A stretch of DNA of 7,500 bases. Source: Candidatus Aerophobota bacterium (GTDB lineage Bacteria > Aerophobota > Aerophobia > Aerophobales > B3-G15). The notes below the pieces were generated by a model. That model saw only the letters and a program-made list of their open reading frames with translations. It was not told the DNA's origin and searched no databases. The stretch is taken from the NCBI GenBank assembly GCA_030607715.1, contig JAUWJM010000077.1:1-7500 (forward strand), given 5' to 3'. Positions 1 to 5,763 of this stretch are shown here, one piece after another. The position numbers were made by a program, and so were the translations under genes. Within the stretch, counting starts at the first letter, position 1; each line of letters begins with the position of its first letter.

Positions 1-1
1 A

Positions 2-82
2 ATGCTCGGGGAGAAAAGGCATCATGTATATCTTACTTATACAGGCGACAAACCTCGGAAAGGAGTGGTATCTGCCTTATGA
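2..82 (+). CDS. C-terminal end of an unidentified small protein, cut by the window edge
   Basis: The second reading frame is open from the window edge to a TGA at 80-82 and encodes about 26 residues ending TGDKPRKGVVSAL. The TGA overlaps the ATG of the downstream protease gene by four bases (ATGA at 79-82), the usual sign of translational coupling, and this is the main reason for calling it a gene. A charged, short C-terminus is all that is visible. I do not recognise the family. Small proteins often precede single-domain retropepsin genes, but that is general knowledge and not shown here. The ATG at 2-4 is probably internal, because no ribosome binding site can be seen before it. Confidence 0.45.
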   Translation: MLGEKRHHVYLTYTGDKPRKGVVSAL

Positions 83-483
83 CTCAGATACCTTTTGATC
101 CAAATGCTAATATTCTTATTTTTAGGTGTAGAGTGGAATATGAATCTATAATCACTCTCTACTTAGCGCTGGATACAGGTGCCTCAAATGTAATCATCTC
201 AAGAGAAGCAGCTATAAATATTGGCTACAATCTTAAATTGACACCCGATCAAACCACCATAAGCGATGCCTCTACTTCTCATCTTGTCCCTATATTGACA
301 CTTAAATCTTTCCGCTTAGCTGACGCTACAGTAGAAAATATTCAGGTTCTCTGTTATACTATCCCCGAGGAGCTTGGCATTAATGGGGTAATCGGTTTAA
401 ATTTTCTACGCCACTTCAATGTAAACCTTAATTTTGAAAAGGGGATCTTAACGCTTAACAGGATAAGAAAAAATTTTGCTTAA
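79..483 (+). CDS. Retropepsin-like (gag-type) aspartic protease, single domain
   Basis: The 134-residue protein has the hallmarks of a one-domain retroviral-type aspartic protease. A beta-rich N-terminus leads to the catalytic motif LALDTGAS (Asp32-Thr-Gly-Ala-Ser36), and a second conserved block, GVIGLNFLRHFNVNLNF (about 103-119), corresponds to the hydrophobic-hydrophobic-Gly segment that closes the active site. Such enzymes work as homodimers, each chain giving one Asp. There is no signal peptide or membrane segment, so it should be cytoplasmic; its substrate is unknown. AGGAG at 61-65 lies 13 nt before the ATG, rather far, and the start overlaps the upstream stop codon, so coupled translation is likely. 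Bacterial relatives are mostly uncharacterised. Family assignment is firm and the biological role is unknown. Confidence 0.85.
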   Translation: MTQIPFDPNANILIFRCRVEYESIITLYLALDTGASNVIISREAAINIGYNLKLTPDQTTISDASTSHLVPILTLKSFRLADATVENIQVLCYTIPEELGINGVIGLNFLRHFNVNLNFEKGILTLNRIRKNFA

Positions 484-828
484 ATTATCAAAACCAGAAT
501 TTATCTTTGGTAAGCTAAAGGCAATAGTTTAGATTTTCTAAAACCTCCCCCTTGCAATGGCATTGTCTTACCACGATAAATAGAAAACAATCCTAAGAGG
601 GTAAAAACTATAAATTGGTAGTCACGAGGCTCAAAGCCTGTGTCTATGCGCAACTTAAAAGTTGCGACAAGCTTTACTTAGAGAGACTAAACCCACCCTT
701 ACACAAAGATGTATCTCTGTTATTCTTTTTTGTATTATGTTATATGTTGAGACCTGACCCCATTAATCCCGAAGAAAGGGCAGCTCTGAAAGTTTTCCTG
801 AAACTGGAATGAAACTGGAGCTAAACAG
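484..828. other. Non-coding spacer with repeat remnants
   Basis: About 345 bases with no convincing gene. Visible items are a weak AT hairpin at 528-542 (TTTAGA, TTT, TCTAAA), a double-hairpin repeat at 617-672 (listed separately), the string TTGAGACCTGACCCC near 747-761, and a tandem TGAAACTGGA at 799-808 and 810-819. A 65-codon open frame (TTG at 615, stop at 812) crosses the hairpins, lacks a clear ribosome binding site and has no recognisable domain, so I do not call it. The stretch looks like degraded mobile or repeat DNA between the protease gene and the next promoter. Confidence 0.6.
617..672. repeat. Double-hairpin palindromic element, imperfect ends
   Basis: Two adjacent hairpins lie in one 56-bp block. 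The first is AGGCT-CAA-AGCCT (627-639). The second is CGCAACTT-AA-AAGTTGCG (649-666), with eight perfect pairs. The outer ends GGTAGTC (617-623) and GACAAGC (666-672) are imperfect inverted repeats, matching at 5 of 7 positions. Two hairpins framed by terminal inverted repeats is the architecture of REP or BIME-like and miniature inverted-repeat elements. No second copy is present in this window, so its dispersed nature is an inference from the structure. Confidence 0.5.
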
Positions 829-858
829 TTGACAACATATAAGAAATTGTGTTATAAT
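829..858 (+). promoter_or_regulatory. Strong sigma70-type promoter
   Basis: TTGACA (829-834), an 18-bp spacer and TATAAT (853-858), with an extended -10 TGT directly before it. Both boxes are perfect consensus. Transcription should start near 865 and give a leader of about 20 nt to the ATG at 885. No other good promoter is visible before lysC, so it may transcribe the whole 885-3798 run. Confidence 0.8.
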
Positions 859-884
859 CTTTACAAATTACTGAGGAGGAGATT

Positions 885-1400
885 ATGTTTCATCTTTCTA
901 ACCCAAAAGATATTAAAGAGGGAAGAATTACCGATGTTTACTTTAACAGAACTGTAGAGATAATAAAGAAAAACGAAATAGATCGGTTGGGGGGCGCTGA
1001 GGTAAGAGTAAGAAACTTCCCCGATGAAGGGGAATGGGCTATTCTTGCCGGTATAGATGAGGTAGCCTATTTGTTGAAAGAAGAACCTGTGGGAACCATT
1101 CCCCACAGTTTAATTCTTCTAATAGGAGATACTGTAGAGGCAACCTGCCTCTTTCATGAAGTCATTGAACCTATGGTGAAAAGAGTAGCTTTAATTGATA
1201 CTTTTGGGGATGAAAAATTTGAATCCATCAGGGTAGCTGAAAAGCTAAGAAAAAATCTTTTTGCTGTAAGATTGGATACCACTTCCTCTCTTTTAAAACT
1301 ATCTATTGATAAAGGAGAGTTAATTGAACCTCTTCCTTCACCTAAAGAGATTAGAAAATATGTTTTAAATCAACTGGAAGAGGTAATTAGTAATGTGTAA
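885..1400 (+). CDS. Internally deleted nicotinate phosphoribosyltransferase remnant (probable pseudogene with an open frame)
   Basis: The 171-residue product matches separate pieces of a nicotinate phosphoribosyltransferase (nicotinate to NaMN, NAD salvage), which is normally about 340-400 residues or more. Residues 1-65 resemble the family N-terminus (EIKEGRITDVYFNRT, then WAILAGIDEV). At about 65-67 the sequence jumps to the downstream block EEPVGTIPHSLILLIGD and VALIDTFGDEKFES...FAVRLDTTSS (about 66-135). Residues 140-171 (GELIEPLPSPKEIRKYV) resemble the C-terminal tail. The central block with the conserved His/Arg-rich loop and the later FVSGGLD-type block are missing. Two deletions, both in frame, are unusual. 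The start is well supported: GAGGAGGAG (873-881) just before ATG, behind a consensus promoter. Catalysis is unlikely. I compared with remembered family sequences, not an alignment. Confidence 0.7.
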   Translation: MFHLSNPKDIKEGRITDVYFNRTVEIIKKNEIDRLGGAEVRVRNFPDEGEWAILAGIDEVAYLLKEEPVGTIPHSLILLIGDTVEATCLFHEVIEPMVKRVALIDTFGDEKFESIRVAEKLRKNLFAVRLDTTSSLLKLSIDKGELIEPLPSPKEIRKYVLNQLEEVISNV

Positions 1401-1490
1401 TGTGTAAAAAGAGTTAATGCGTTAACGGAATCAACGAAATAAACCAGATGAACGAAATAAACGAATAAACGTCGCACGGGGTAAACGAGG
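1401..1490. repeat. lysC leader with short direct repeats
   Basis: The 90-bp spacer is built of degenerate repeats. TAATGTG occurs twice in tandem near 1391-1404, straddling the previous stop codon, and AACGAAATAAAC occurs at 1433-1444 and 1451-1462, followed by a shorter AACGAATAAACG at 1460-1471. ACGGGGTAAA at 1476-1485 equals one end of the 38-bp palindrome found at 2224 and 7101. No promoter, riboswitch or terminator is visible. The only ribosome binding options are GGGG at 1478-1481 and a GAGG that touches the lysC ATG, so initiation may be weak. Confidence 0.6.
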
Positions 1491-2219
1491 ATGGCTTTAA
1501 TTGTTCAAAAATATGGGGGAAGCTCTTTATCTTCCCCGGAGAGAATTAAACAAGTAGCTAAAAGAATTAGTAAAACAAAATCGCAGAACAATAAGATGGT
1601 AGTGGTGGTATCAGCTATGGGAGATACTACGGATAAACTTCTGGATTTGATGTATAAAATTAACTTGAATCCTCCAAAGAGGGAGATGGATCTTTTATTA
1701 TCCACAGGTGAGGTTATCTCTACGGCTTTGCTTACTATATCTCTTCATTCTTTGGGAGAAAAAGCCATTTCTTTTACTGCTTGCCAGGGAGGGATAATTA
1801 CTGATGAAAGCCATACCAAAGCGCGTATTCAAAAAATAAATCCTCAAAAAATAATGAAAGAGATTAGAAAAGATAAAATTGTAGTGGTAGCTGGCTTTCA
1901 AGGTATAACTTCCAAAAATGCTGTAACTACTCTGGGGAGAGGTGGTTCTGATACTACTGCTATAGCCTTAGCTGCTGCTTTAAAAGCGGACATTTGTGAG
2001 ATTTACAGCGATGTAGAGGGGGTATTTACTGCTGATCCCAAAATAGTGCATAATGCGAGAAAACTCTCTAAAATCTCCTACGATGAAATGTTAGAATTAG
2101 CGAGTTCAGGAGCTAAAGTTTTAAACCTCCGTGCTGTAGAAATAGCCAAGAAATATCAGGGCTCTTTACATATTCGCTCCAGTTTTAATGAAAATCAAGG
2201 GACATTAATTACCAGTTAA
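1491..2219 (+). CDS. lysC: Aspartate kinase, catalytic domain only (separated from its ACT domains)
   Basis: Aspartokinase phosphorylates aspartate, the first step to lysine, threonine and methionine. All kinase-domain motifs are present: KYGGSSL (7-13), [12 protein letters not shown] (37-48), [11 protein letters not shown] (71-81), [20 protein letters not shown] (135-154) with the substrate-binding Gly-Arg-Gly-Gly-Ser-Asp, and [15 protein letters not shown] (170-184), followed by [18 protein letters not shown]. The chain stops at residue 242, just after GTLITS, exactly where the linker to the regulatory ACT pair starts in normal proteins of about 400 residues. The missing part is the next ORF, in the same frame, beyond a TAA and a 38-bp palindrome. 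The catalytic part looks intact and likely works as a free subunit. Family assignment is near certain; the regulation of the split enzyme is unknown. Confidence 0.95.
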   Translation: MALIVQKYGGSSLSSPERIKQVAKRISKTKSQNNKMVVVVSAMGDTTDKLLDLMYKINLNPPKREMDLLLSTGEVISTALLTISLHSLGEKAISFTACQGGIITDESHTKARIQKINPQKIMKEIRKDKIVVVAGFQGITSKNAVTTLGRGGSDTTAIALAAALKADICEIYSDVEGVFTADPKIVHNARKLSKISYDEMLELASSGAKVLNLRAVEIAKKYQGSLHIRSSFNENQGTLITS

Positions 2220-2224
2220 GGAGG
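2218..2224 (+). promoter_or_regulatory. Strong Shine-Dalgarno site upstream of the hairpin
   Basis: AAGGAGG overlaps the stop codon of the kinase ORF. It lies 13 nt before ATG 2238, which opens only MFTI then a stop, and 43 nt before ATG 2268 of the ACT-domain ORF. If the 2228-2258 hairpin folds, the effective distance to ATG 2268 drops to about 12 nt, so the hairpin could bridge the site to the real start. The site is seen; its use is inferred. Confidence 0.4.
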
Positions 2225-2261
2225 TAAACCCCGTTAGATGTTTACTATCTAACAGGGTAAA
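2224..2261. repeat. 38-bp palindromic repeat, copy 1, inside the aspartokinase gene
   Basis: The element runs GTAAACCCCGTTAGAT, GTTTACT, ATCTAACAGGGTAAA. It folds into a 12-position stem (2228-2239 with 2247-2258; one C-A mismatch at 2232/2254) with a 7-nt loop at 2240-2246. A copy differing at one base lies at 7101-7138. The flank GTAAAC is also complementary to the loop GTTTAC, so an alternative fold exists. It has stops in the kinase reading frame (TAG 2235, TAA 2250). No U tract follows, so it is not a standard intrinsic terminator. No target duplication is evident. Confidence 0.9.
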
Positions 2262-2267
2262 TTTTAT

Positions 2268-2777
2268 ATGGAATTAGCTAAATCATCAGAAGAATCAATG
2301 GAACAATTTATGGTTACCGGGATAGCTCTTAATGAAAATGAAGCAAAAATAACAGTGAAGAAAGTTTCTGATAAACCGGGAATAGCAGGTCTTCTCTTTA
2401 CCAAACTTGCTAAGGTAAATATTAATGTAGATATGATTATTCAAAGCGGTGGAAAAGAAGGTAAAAATGACATTAGTTTTACTGTAGATAAGACTGATTT
2501 AAAAGAGGTAAAGAGAATTATGGTGAAGATAAAACCATATTTAAAAGCTGAGGATGTAACCTATGATCCAGATATGGCTAAGGTATCTATAGTAGGAGCA
2601 GGAATGCGATCTCACCCCGGGGTAGCTGCCAGAATGTTTACCTGTTTAGGAAAAGCTGGAATAAATATAGATTTGATAAGCACCTCTGAAATAAAGATCT
2701 CCTGTGCAGTAAAGAAAGAGGAAGGGGTAAGAGCAGTAAAACTTATTCATCAAGAATTTGAATTAGATAAGGAGTAA
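2268..2777 (+). CDS. lysC: Aspartate kinase regulatory subunit: tandem ACT domains
   Basis: The 169-residue protein is the C-terminal regulatory half of aspartokinase. It opens with a short linker (MELAKSSEESMEQF), then VTGIALNENEAKITVKKVSD begins the first ACT domain (about 16-90, with KPGIAGLLFTKLAKVNINVDMI). The second ACT domain (about 103-165) contains AKVSIVGAGMRSHPGVAARM and INIDLISTSEIKISC. ACT pairs bind lysine or threonine and mediate feedback inhibition and dimer contacts. It has no kinase motifs. It is in the same frame as the kinase ORF, and together they total 411 residues, the usual full-enzyme size. The ATG at 2268 follows AGGG at 2254-2257; ATG 2298 (residue 11) is an alternative start. 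Bacillus lysC also makes a separate ACT-only subunit from an internal start, but there the catalytic chain keeps its own ACT domains. Confidence 0.92.
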   Translation: MELAKSSEESMEQFMVTGIALNENEAKITVKKVSDKPGIAGLLFTKLAKVNINVDMIIQSGGKEGKNDISFTVDKTDLKEVKRIMVKIKPYLKAEDVTYDPDMAKVSIVGAGMRSHPGVAARMFTCLGKAGINIDLISTSEIKISCAVKKEEGVRAVKLIHQEFELDKE

Positions 2778-2781
2778 AAAT

Positions 2782-3798
2782 TTGGGTAGTGGTTATAATG
2801 TTGCCGTTGTTGGAGCTACAGGAGCAGTTGGAGAAGAGATGTTAAAAATTTTGCAGCAGCGAAATTTCCCTTTGAGAGATTTAAGAGTTTTAGCCTCGGA
2901 AAGATCTGAGGGAAAAACACTGGAATTTAAGGAAGAGAAATTAAAAGTAGAAAAATTATCCTCAGCTTCCCTTAAAGGGATAGAAATAGCCTTATTTTCT
3001 GCTGGAGCTTCTATCTCACGAGAGTTCTCTCCCAAAATGGTAAAGATGGGAGCAGTGGTAGTTGATAACTCAAGTGGCTTCAGGATGGAAAAGGATGTTC
3101 CTTTAATAGTGCCTGAGGTCAATCCCTGGGCTTTAAAAAATCATCAAGGAATAATTGCCAATCCTAACTGCTCAACAATTCAACTGGTAGTAGCCATTAA
3201 TCCTATTCATCTCAGGACCAAAATTAAGAGAATGATTATCTCAACCTTTCAGGCAGTTTCAGGAACTGGAAGAGAGGCAATCTTTGAGCTAAAAAAACAA
3301 AGTGAGAGTTACTTAGCCGGTAGCTCAATTATAAGGGAAGTTTATCCTCACCAAATTGCCTTTAGTCTGCTTCCTCACATTGGACAGTTCCTTCCCAGCG
3401 GATATACTGAGGAGGAAATGAAGATGGTTAATGAAACCAGAAAAATTATGGAGGACCCATGTATTGCTATAACGGCAACCTGCGTTAGGGTTCCGGTATT
3501 TATCTCCCACTCCGAAGTTGTAACTCTGGAAACCGAAGAAAAAATAAATGTAGAAAAGGTAAGAGAAATTTTAGCCTCTTCTCCTGGCGTAATAGTGAAA
3601 GATGAGCCTCAAAAAAATTCTTACCCTCTTCCCATAGAGGCAGAGGGAAAAGATGAGGTTTTTGTGGGAAGAATAAGAGAAGATGAATCTGTGCCAAATG
3701 GCCTTAATCTCTGGATAGTAGCTGATAACTTACGCAAAGGAGCTGCTTTGAATACAATTCAAATTGCCGAACTCCTCATTCAGGAAGGATTAATTTAA
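2782..3798 (+). CDS. asd: Aspartate-semialdehyde dehydrogenase
   Basis: The enzyme reduces aspartyl phosphate, the aspartokinase product, to aspartate semialdehyde with NADPH. The 338 residues match the normal length. The Rossmann start VAVVGATGAVGEEML carries GATGAVG at 11-17, SAGASISREFSP follows, NPNCSTIQ has the catalytic Cys130, and FQAVSGTG lies in the middle. VRVPVFISHSE carries His243, the likely active-site base, and ADNLRKGAALNTIQIAELL near the end is the typical C-terminal helix. I chose the TTG at 2782 because AAGGAG (2769-2774) lies 7 nt before it and residues 5-10 run straight into the nucleotide fold. The gene begins 4 nt after the ACT-subunit stop, so the kinase pieces and Asd are cotranscribed. 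Nothing is missing. Confidence 0.97.
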   Translation: MGSGYNVAVVGATGAVGEEMLKILQQRNFPLRDLRVLASERSEGKTLEFKEEKLKVEKLSSASLKGIEIALFSAGASISREFSPKMVKMGAVVVDNSSGFRMEKDVPLIVPEVNPWALKNHQGIIANPNCSTIQLVVAINPIHLRTKIKRMIISTFQAVSGTGREAIFELKKQSESYLAGSSIIREVYPHQIAFSLLPHIGQFLPSGYTEEEMKMVNETRKIMEDPCIAITATCVRVPVFISHSEVVTLETEEKINVEKVREILASSPGVIVKDEPQKNSYPLPIEAEGKDEVFVGRIREDESVPNGLNLWIVADNLRKGAALNTIQIAELLIQEGLI

Positions 3799-3808
3799 AT
3801 TAAAAAAT

Positions 3809-4204
3809 TTATTTATAAACTCTGGATTTTGTATCTTCCTGGAGAATTTTTATCTTTTCTTCAATCTCAGTTTTTCTCTCAGGCTCAAATTTGTTTTTTA
3901 AAATAAAGGAAAGAGCCTCCAGATAATAATCAATAGCTTTGGCAGGATTGTTTTCCCTTTCCGCCTTTTCCAATATCTCATCAAATTGCATAGCCTTGCG
4001 AAATCTTTCCATTTCTATTTCCAATCTTTTCATTCTGGTTTTGCTTTTAAGTAATCTAACTCTTTTTATAAAGTTAATTATCTCTTGTTTATAAAACTCA
4101 CATTTTAAATCCAATTCATTCCTCAGTTTTTGTTTCCCCTTCCTCCCTATAAGATAGAGTAGAACAATAATTAAAACAACAATAATTATAGCAAACTGAA
4201 TCAT
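3809..4204 (-). CDS. Membrane-anchored coiled-coil/TPR-like protein of unknown function
   Basis: The 131-residue protein starts with one hydrophobic helix (about 2-19, IQFAIIIVVLIIVLLYLI) followed by RKGKQK, which by the positive-inside rule puts the rest in the cytoplasm. Residues 25-75 are a charged, helical, probably coiled-coil stretch. Residues 80-125 contain a TPR-like pair of helices (NPAKAIDYYLEAL). I recognise no catalytic motif. AAGGGG lies a few bases before the ATG and overlaps the cysE stop; the spacing after cysE is 11 nt, so the two form an operon. Its end faces the asd end across 10 bp, which include part of a TAATTTAAATTA palindrome (3791-3802), too short to be called a terminator with confidence. 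Function is unknown. Confidence 0.75.
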   Translation of the reverse strand: MIQFAIIIVVLIIVLLYLIGRKGKQKLRNELDLKCEFYKQEIINFIKRVRLLKSKTRMKRLEIEMERFRKAMQFDEILEKAERENNPAKAIDYYLEALSFILKNKFEPERKTEIEEKIKILQEDTKSRVYK

Positions 4205-4215
4205 TTCTCACCCCT

Positions 4216-4902
4216 TTATTTTTGGTTAATGAAGTTCATATCGGAATTTTTTTTATCCTCAAGAATCTCTTCTATTTCTGCTTTTTTCCAGAGATGAACT
4301 ACCTTTTCCAGTTCATTTATTTCATCTCTAAACTCTTTCAATCTTTCTAAAATAGGATCAGGTAAATCCCCATGATTTAAGCTAACCCCGGGTACTCTTT
4401 TCCCCTTATGTTTAACAATCCTTCCCGGCACTCCTACCACTGTAGCATCAGAAGGAACATCTTTAATTACTACAGAGCCGGCCCCTATTTTTACATTATC
4501 CCCAATTTTTATATTTCCTAAAATCTTAGCTCCTGCAGATACCATCACATTATTTCCCAGGGTGGGGTGCCTTTTGTCTTTTGCCTTACCTGTTCCTCCC
4601 AGAGTAACTCCCTGAAACAGAGTAACATTATCTCCAATTTCAGCAGTTTCTCCAATAACCACTCCCATCCCATGGTCAATAAAGAAGCCTTCGCCAATTT
4701 TGGCTCCAGGGTGGATCTCTATCCCGGTAAAAAAACGAGCAATTTGAGAAATTAAACGAGCCAAAAATTTAAAATGATGCAGATATAAAAAATGAGAACT
4801 TCTATGCCAGAAAATAGCATGTAAACCTGGATAAAGTAAAACTTCCCAGATATTCCTGGCCGCCGGATCCCTCTCAAAAACAACTTTAATACCTTCAAAC
4901 AT
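4216..4902 (-). CDS. cysE: Serine O-acetyltransferase
   Basis: CysE transfers acetyl from acetyl-CoA to L-serine, giving O-acetylserine for cysteine synthesis in the cytoplasm. An N-terminal helical part (about 1-60) includes the typical ERDPAARN and HRSSHFLY. A left-handed beta-helix of hexapeptide repeats follows: [38 protein letters not shown] and later [22 protein letters not shown] cut into turns. Catalytic candidates are Asp76-His77 in IDHGMG and His112 in KRHPTLG; the cofactor loop LGGTGK is present. VVGVPGRIV ends the helix. The 228 residues are typical of the short bacterial (EpsC-like) form, with an additional charged C-terminal helix after about residue 183. The ribosome binding site is weak (AGAGAAA). 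It is the first gene of a minus-strand pair. Confidence 0.96.
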   Translation of the reverse strand: MFEGIKVVFERDPAARNIWEVLLYPGLHAIFWHRSSHFLYLHHFKFLARLISQIARFFTGIEIHPGAKIGEGFFIDHGMGVVIGETAEIGDNVTLFQGVTLGGTGKAKDKRHPTLGNNVMVSAGAKILGNIKIGDNVKIGAGSVVIKDVPSDATVVGVPGRIVKHKGKRVPGVSLNHGDLPDPILERLKEFRDEINELEKVVHLWKKAEIEEILEDKKNSDMNFINQK

Positions 4903-4935
4903 ATATTTTCTCTAATATTTCTAATCTCATAAATT

Positions 4936-4964
4936 ATCATATCATAACTTGGTTAAAAAAGCAA
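4936..4964 (-). promoter_or_regulatory. Putative cysE promoter
   Basis: Reading the minus strand, TTGCTT (4964-4959), a 17-bp spacer and TATGAT (4941-4936), preceded by an extended -10 TGA. It lies about 33 bp before the cysE ATG. The -35 box is weak, so confidence rests on the extended -10 and on position. It is back to back with the comF promoter only about 6 bp away, so the two would compete for polymerase. Confidence 0.5.
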
Positions 4965-4970
4965 GCAAAC

Positions 4971-4999
4971 TTGACAACTTTTCCCCCTTTTGTTACACT
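4971..4999 (+). promoter_or_regulatory. comF promoter
   Basis: TTGACA (4971-4976), a 17-bp spacer and TACACT (4994-4999), with an extended -10 TGT at 4991-4993. Transcription should begin near 5006, only about 8 nt before the comF ATG at 5014. An in-frame TTG at 4990 falls inside this promoter and so cannot be the start. Confidence 0.7.
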
Positions 5000-5013
5000 T
5001 CAAACAAGAGAGC

Positions 5014-5763
5014 ATGGATGTAAATCTGAAAAGTTTAATAAAGGGTGGAATAAGCTTTTTTCTTCCAGCAGATTGCTTAATATGTGGCAGGTTTCTGGAG
5101 CCTTTAAACTGTAGTTTTATCTGCAAATCTTGCTGGAAAAAAGTGGAATGGTTAATCCCTCCCTACTGTTCCAGATGTGGTAGACCCCTTCCTTCCGAAT
5201 ACAACTCTTTAGATAATTCCTCTTTTTTATGCGGTGAGTGCCAGGTGCACCCTCCTTATTTTAAAAAGGCGTTTATTCCAACTTTATACCAGGGGGTAAT
5301 GAAAGAAACAATTAAATTATTTAAATATAAAGGAAAAATAGGAATATCAAGAGGTTTGACTGAGATAATGAGAATTTATCTTGACCACGGTCGCTTTTCT
5401 TTACCTGAATTAGATTTGGTCATTCGCGTCCCCTTGCATCGGAGAAAGTTAAAAGAAAGAGGATTTAATCAAGCTGAAATTATAGCAAAATTTATAGCTT
5501 TATATTTAAACTTGCCTCTGGTTAAAAATAATTTAATGAGAGTTCGCTTTACTGGTTCCCAGACTCATTTAAAAAGAGAAGAGCGTTTAATAAATGTAAA
5601 AGGGGCATTTAAGGTAAAAAGGAGGGGAATGCTTAAAGGGAAAAGAGTTCTTTTAGTTGATGATGTTTACACTACAGGAATTACCTTAAATGAGGCAGCT
5701 AAGGAAATCAAGAAGGCAAAAGCTGAAGTTTATATTTTTACCTTAGCTCGAACTCCTGCGTAG
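5014..5763 (+). CDS. comF: ComF family protein (zinc-ribbon phosphoribosyltransferase-like)
   Basis: ComF proteins combine an N-terminal four-cysteine zinc module with a phosphoribosyltransferase fold and are needed for DNA uptake in competent bacteria, where they interact with the ComFA helicase. Here the cysteine pairs are C21xxC24, C37xxC40, C52xxC55 and C73xxC76. LFKYKGK (about 102-108), VPLHRRKLKERGFNQAE (139-155) and RFTGSQTHLKREER (178-191) are family signatures. VLLVDDVYTTGIT (213-225) is the PRPP-binding loop. With 249 residues it is of normal length. I chose ATG 5014 over an in-frame TTG at 4990 because the latter lies inside the promoter. The leader would be about 8 nt with only a weak AGAG, so the message is nearly leaderless. 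No other competence gene is visible. It is a single gene with its own promoter. Confidence 0.93.
   Translation: MDVNLKSLIKGGISFFLPADCLICGRFLEPLNCSFICKSCWKKVEWLIPPYCSRCGRPLPSEYNSLDNSSFLCGECQVHPPYFKKAFIPTLYQGVMKETIKLFKYKGKIGISRGLTEIMRIYLDHGRFSLPELDLVIRVPLHRRKLKERGFNQAEIIAKFIALYLNLPLVKNNLMRVRFTGSQTHLKREERLINVKGAFKVKRRGMLKGKRVLLVDDVYTTGITLNEAAKEIKKAKAEVYIFTLARTPA

Noticed and set aside
615..812. 65-codon open frame on the plus strand
   Set aside because: It starts at TTG with no good ribosome binding site, crosses the double-hairpin repeat and has no recognisable domain.
861..1106. Minus-strand open frame of 81 codons
   Set aside because: It is antisense to the phosphoribosyltransferase remnant, which has a clear promoter, Shine-Dalgarno and family motifs.
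1401..1490. Lysine riboswitch before lysC
   Set aside because: Ninety nt of short repeats with no long stems; far too small.
2217..2270. The lysC split as a simple frameshift sequencing error
   Set aside because: Both halves are in the same frame and are separated by a complete 38-bp repeat found elsewhere, which a base error cannot make. An assembly chimera remains possible.
2793..3122. Minus-strand open frame of 109 codons inside asd
   Set aside because: A shadow of the asd gene; low-complexity translation and no start signals.
4990..5013. TTG start for comF at 4990
   Set aside because: It lies within the -10 region of the promoter and would be upstream of the expected transcript start; ATG 5014 is in frame and downstream.
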